DNA from: Hyphomicrobiales bacterium
GTDB taxonomy: Bacteria > Pseudomonadota > Alphaproteobacteria > Rhizobiales > Rhizobiaceae
Direction: 5' to 3'
DNA length: 64,000 nt
Assembly (NCBI GenBank): GCA_900472295.1
Contig: UCIA01000002.1
Coordinates: 1,038,338 to 1,102,337 of the forward strand
Position 1 is the first letter of the stretch. The number at the start of each line of letters is the position of its first letter. Positions 63,938 to 64,000 of this stretch are shown in pieces. The notes under the pieces are model-generated. The model was given only the letters and a program-made list of their open reading frames with translations, had not been told where the DNA came from and ran no database searches. Both the position numbers and the translations under genes were made by a program.

Positions 63938-64000
63938 AGGGCGGCAAGCGATTCAAGGGATTGGGCTTCTTCGCCCGAAACCCGGCGCGAGGCACCCCCC

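Overview
The window is high-GC DNA with gene content and style typical of the Rhizobiales, most like Mesorhizobium or a close relative: NMT1-type and dipeptide-type ABC transporters, a reductive pyrimidine catabolic locus with a RutR regulator, a dimethylglycine-dehydrogenase-like/MttB-like pair, a TamA/TamB pair, and many palindromic intergenic repeats. No rRNA, tRNA, CRISPR array, phage or transposase gene was seen. The genus is an inference from gene content, not from a marker gene.

Region 1 (1-12.9 kb) is mixed housekeeping and metabolism: the start of a FabH-like ketosynthase, a trans-aconitate methyltransferase (tam), EttA, a membrane diguanylate cyclase, an inner-membrane protein, a secreted RNase T2, an alpha/beta hydrolase, a CoA-transferase/ThDP-enzyme pair joined by a 4-bp overlap, a secreted CHRD protein, and a PLP-dependent cystathionine gamma-synthase/methionine gamma-lyase homologue divergent from an Lrp/AsnC regulator.

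Region 2 (13-31.4 kb) is the most coherent block: the reductive pyrimidine pathway. PreT/PreA reduce uracil or thymine, HydA opens the dihydropyrimidine ring, an M20-family amidohydrolase removes the carbamoyl group, and a class III aminotransferase probably handles beta-alanine. A RutR homologue is divergent from the aminotransferase gene. An NMT1-type ABC transporter next to hydA is the likely pyrimidine importer (inference). Two 16-bp sites each match the E. coli RutR consensus at 12 of 14 defined bases: one in the rutR/aminotransferase intergenic region, one upstream of preT. Three small secreted four-cysteine proteins sit among these genes, two directly after hydA and one between preT and preA; they are the best candidates here for an undescribed part of a known pathway. 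A 4-kb stretch of unrelated genes (XRE regulator/SDR, an AT-rich orphan membrane protein, an Rrf2-CMD-DoxX group) splits the locus.

Region 3 (31.5-47.8 kb) holds a ChaC-like cyclotransferase, a VOC protein, a DoxX protein, a dimethylglycine-dehydrogenase-like flavoprotein followed by an MttB-family methyltransferase (probably methylated-amine catabolism), a lytic-transglycosylase-like lipoprotein, and a dipeptide-type ABC transporter with a fused double ATPase and two near-identical tandem Tat-exported binding proteins.

Region 4 (48-64 kb) is cell envelope: tamA-tamB, with a TamB enlarged by an internal duplication of about 620 residues, then on the other strand a thioester alpha-2-macroglobulin with an N-terminal PAN/apple-like domain and pbpC (penicillin-binding protein 1C).

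Several intergenic regions carry palindromic elements, including a perfect 65-bp inverted repeat inside the pyrimidine-type ABC transporter operon.
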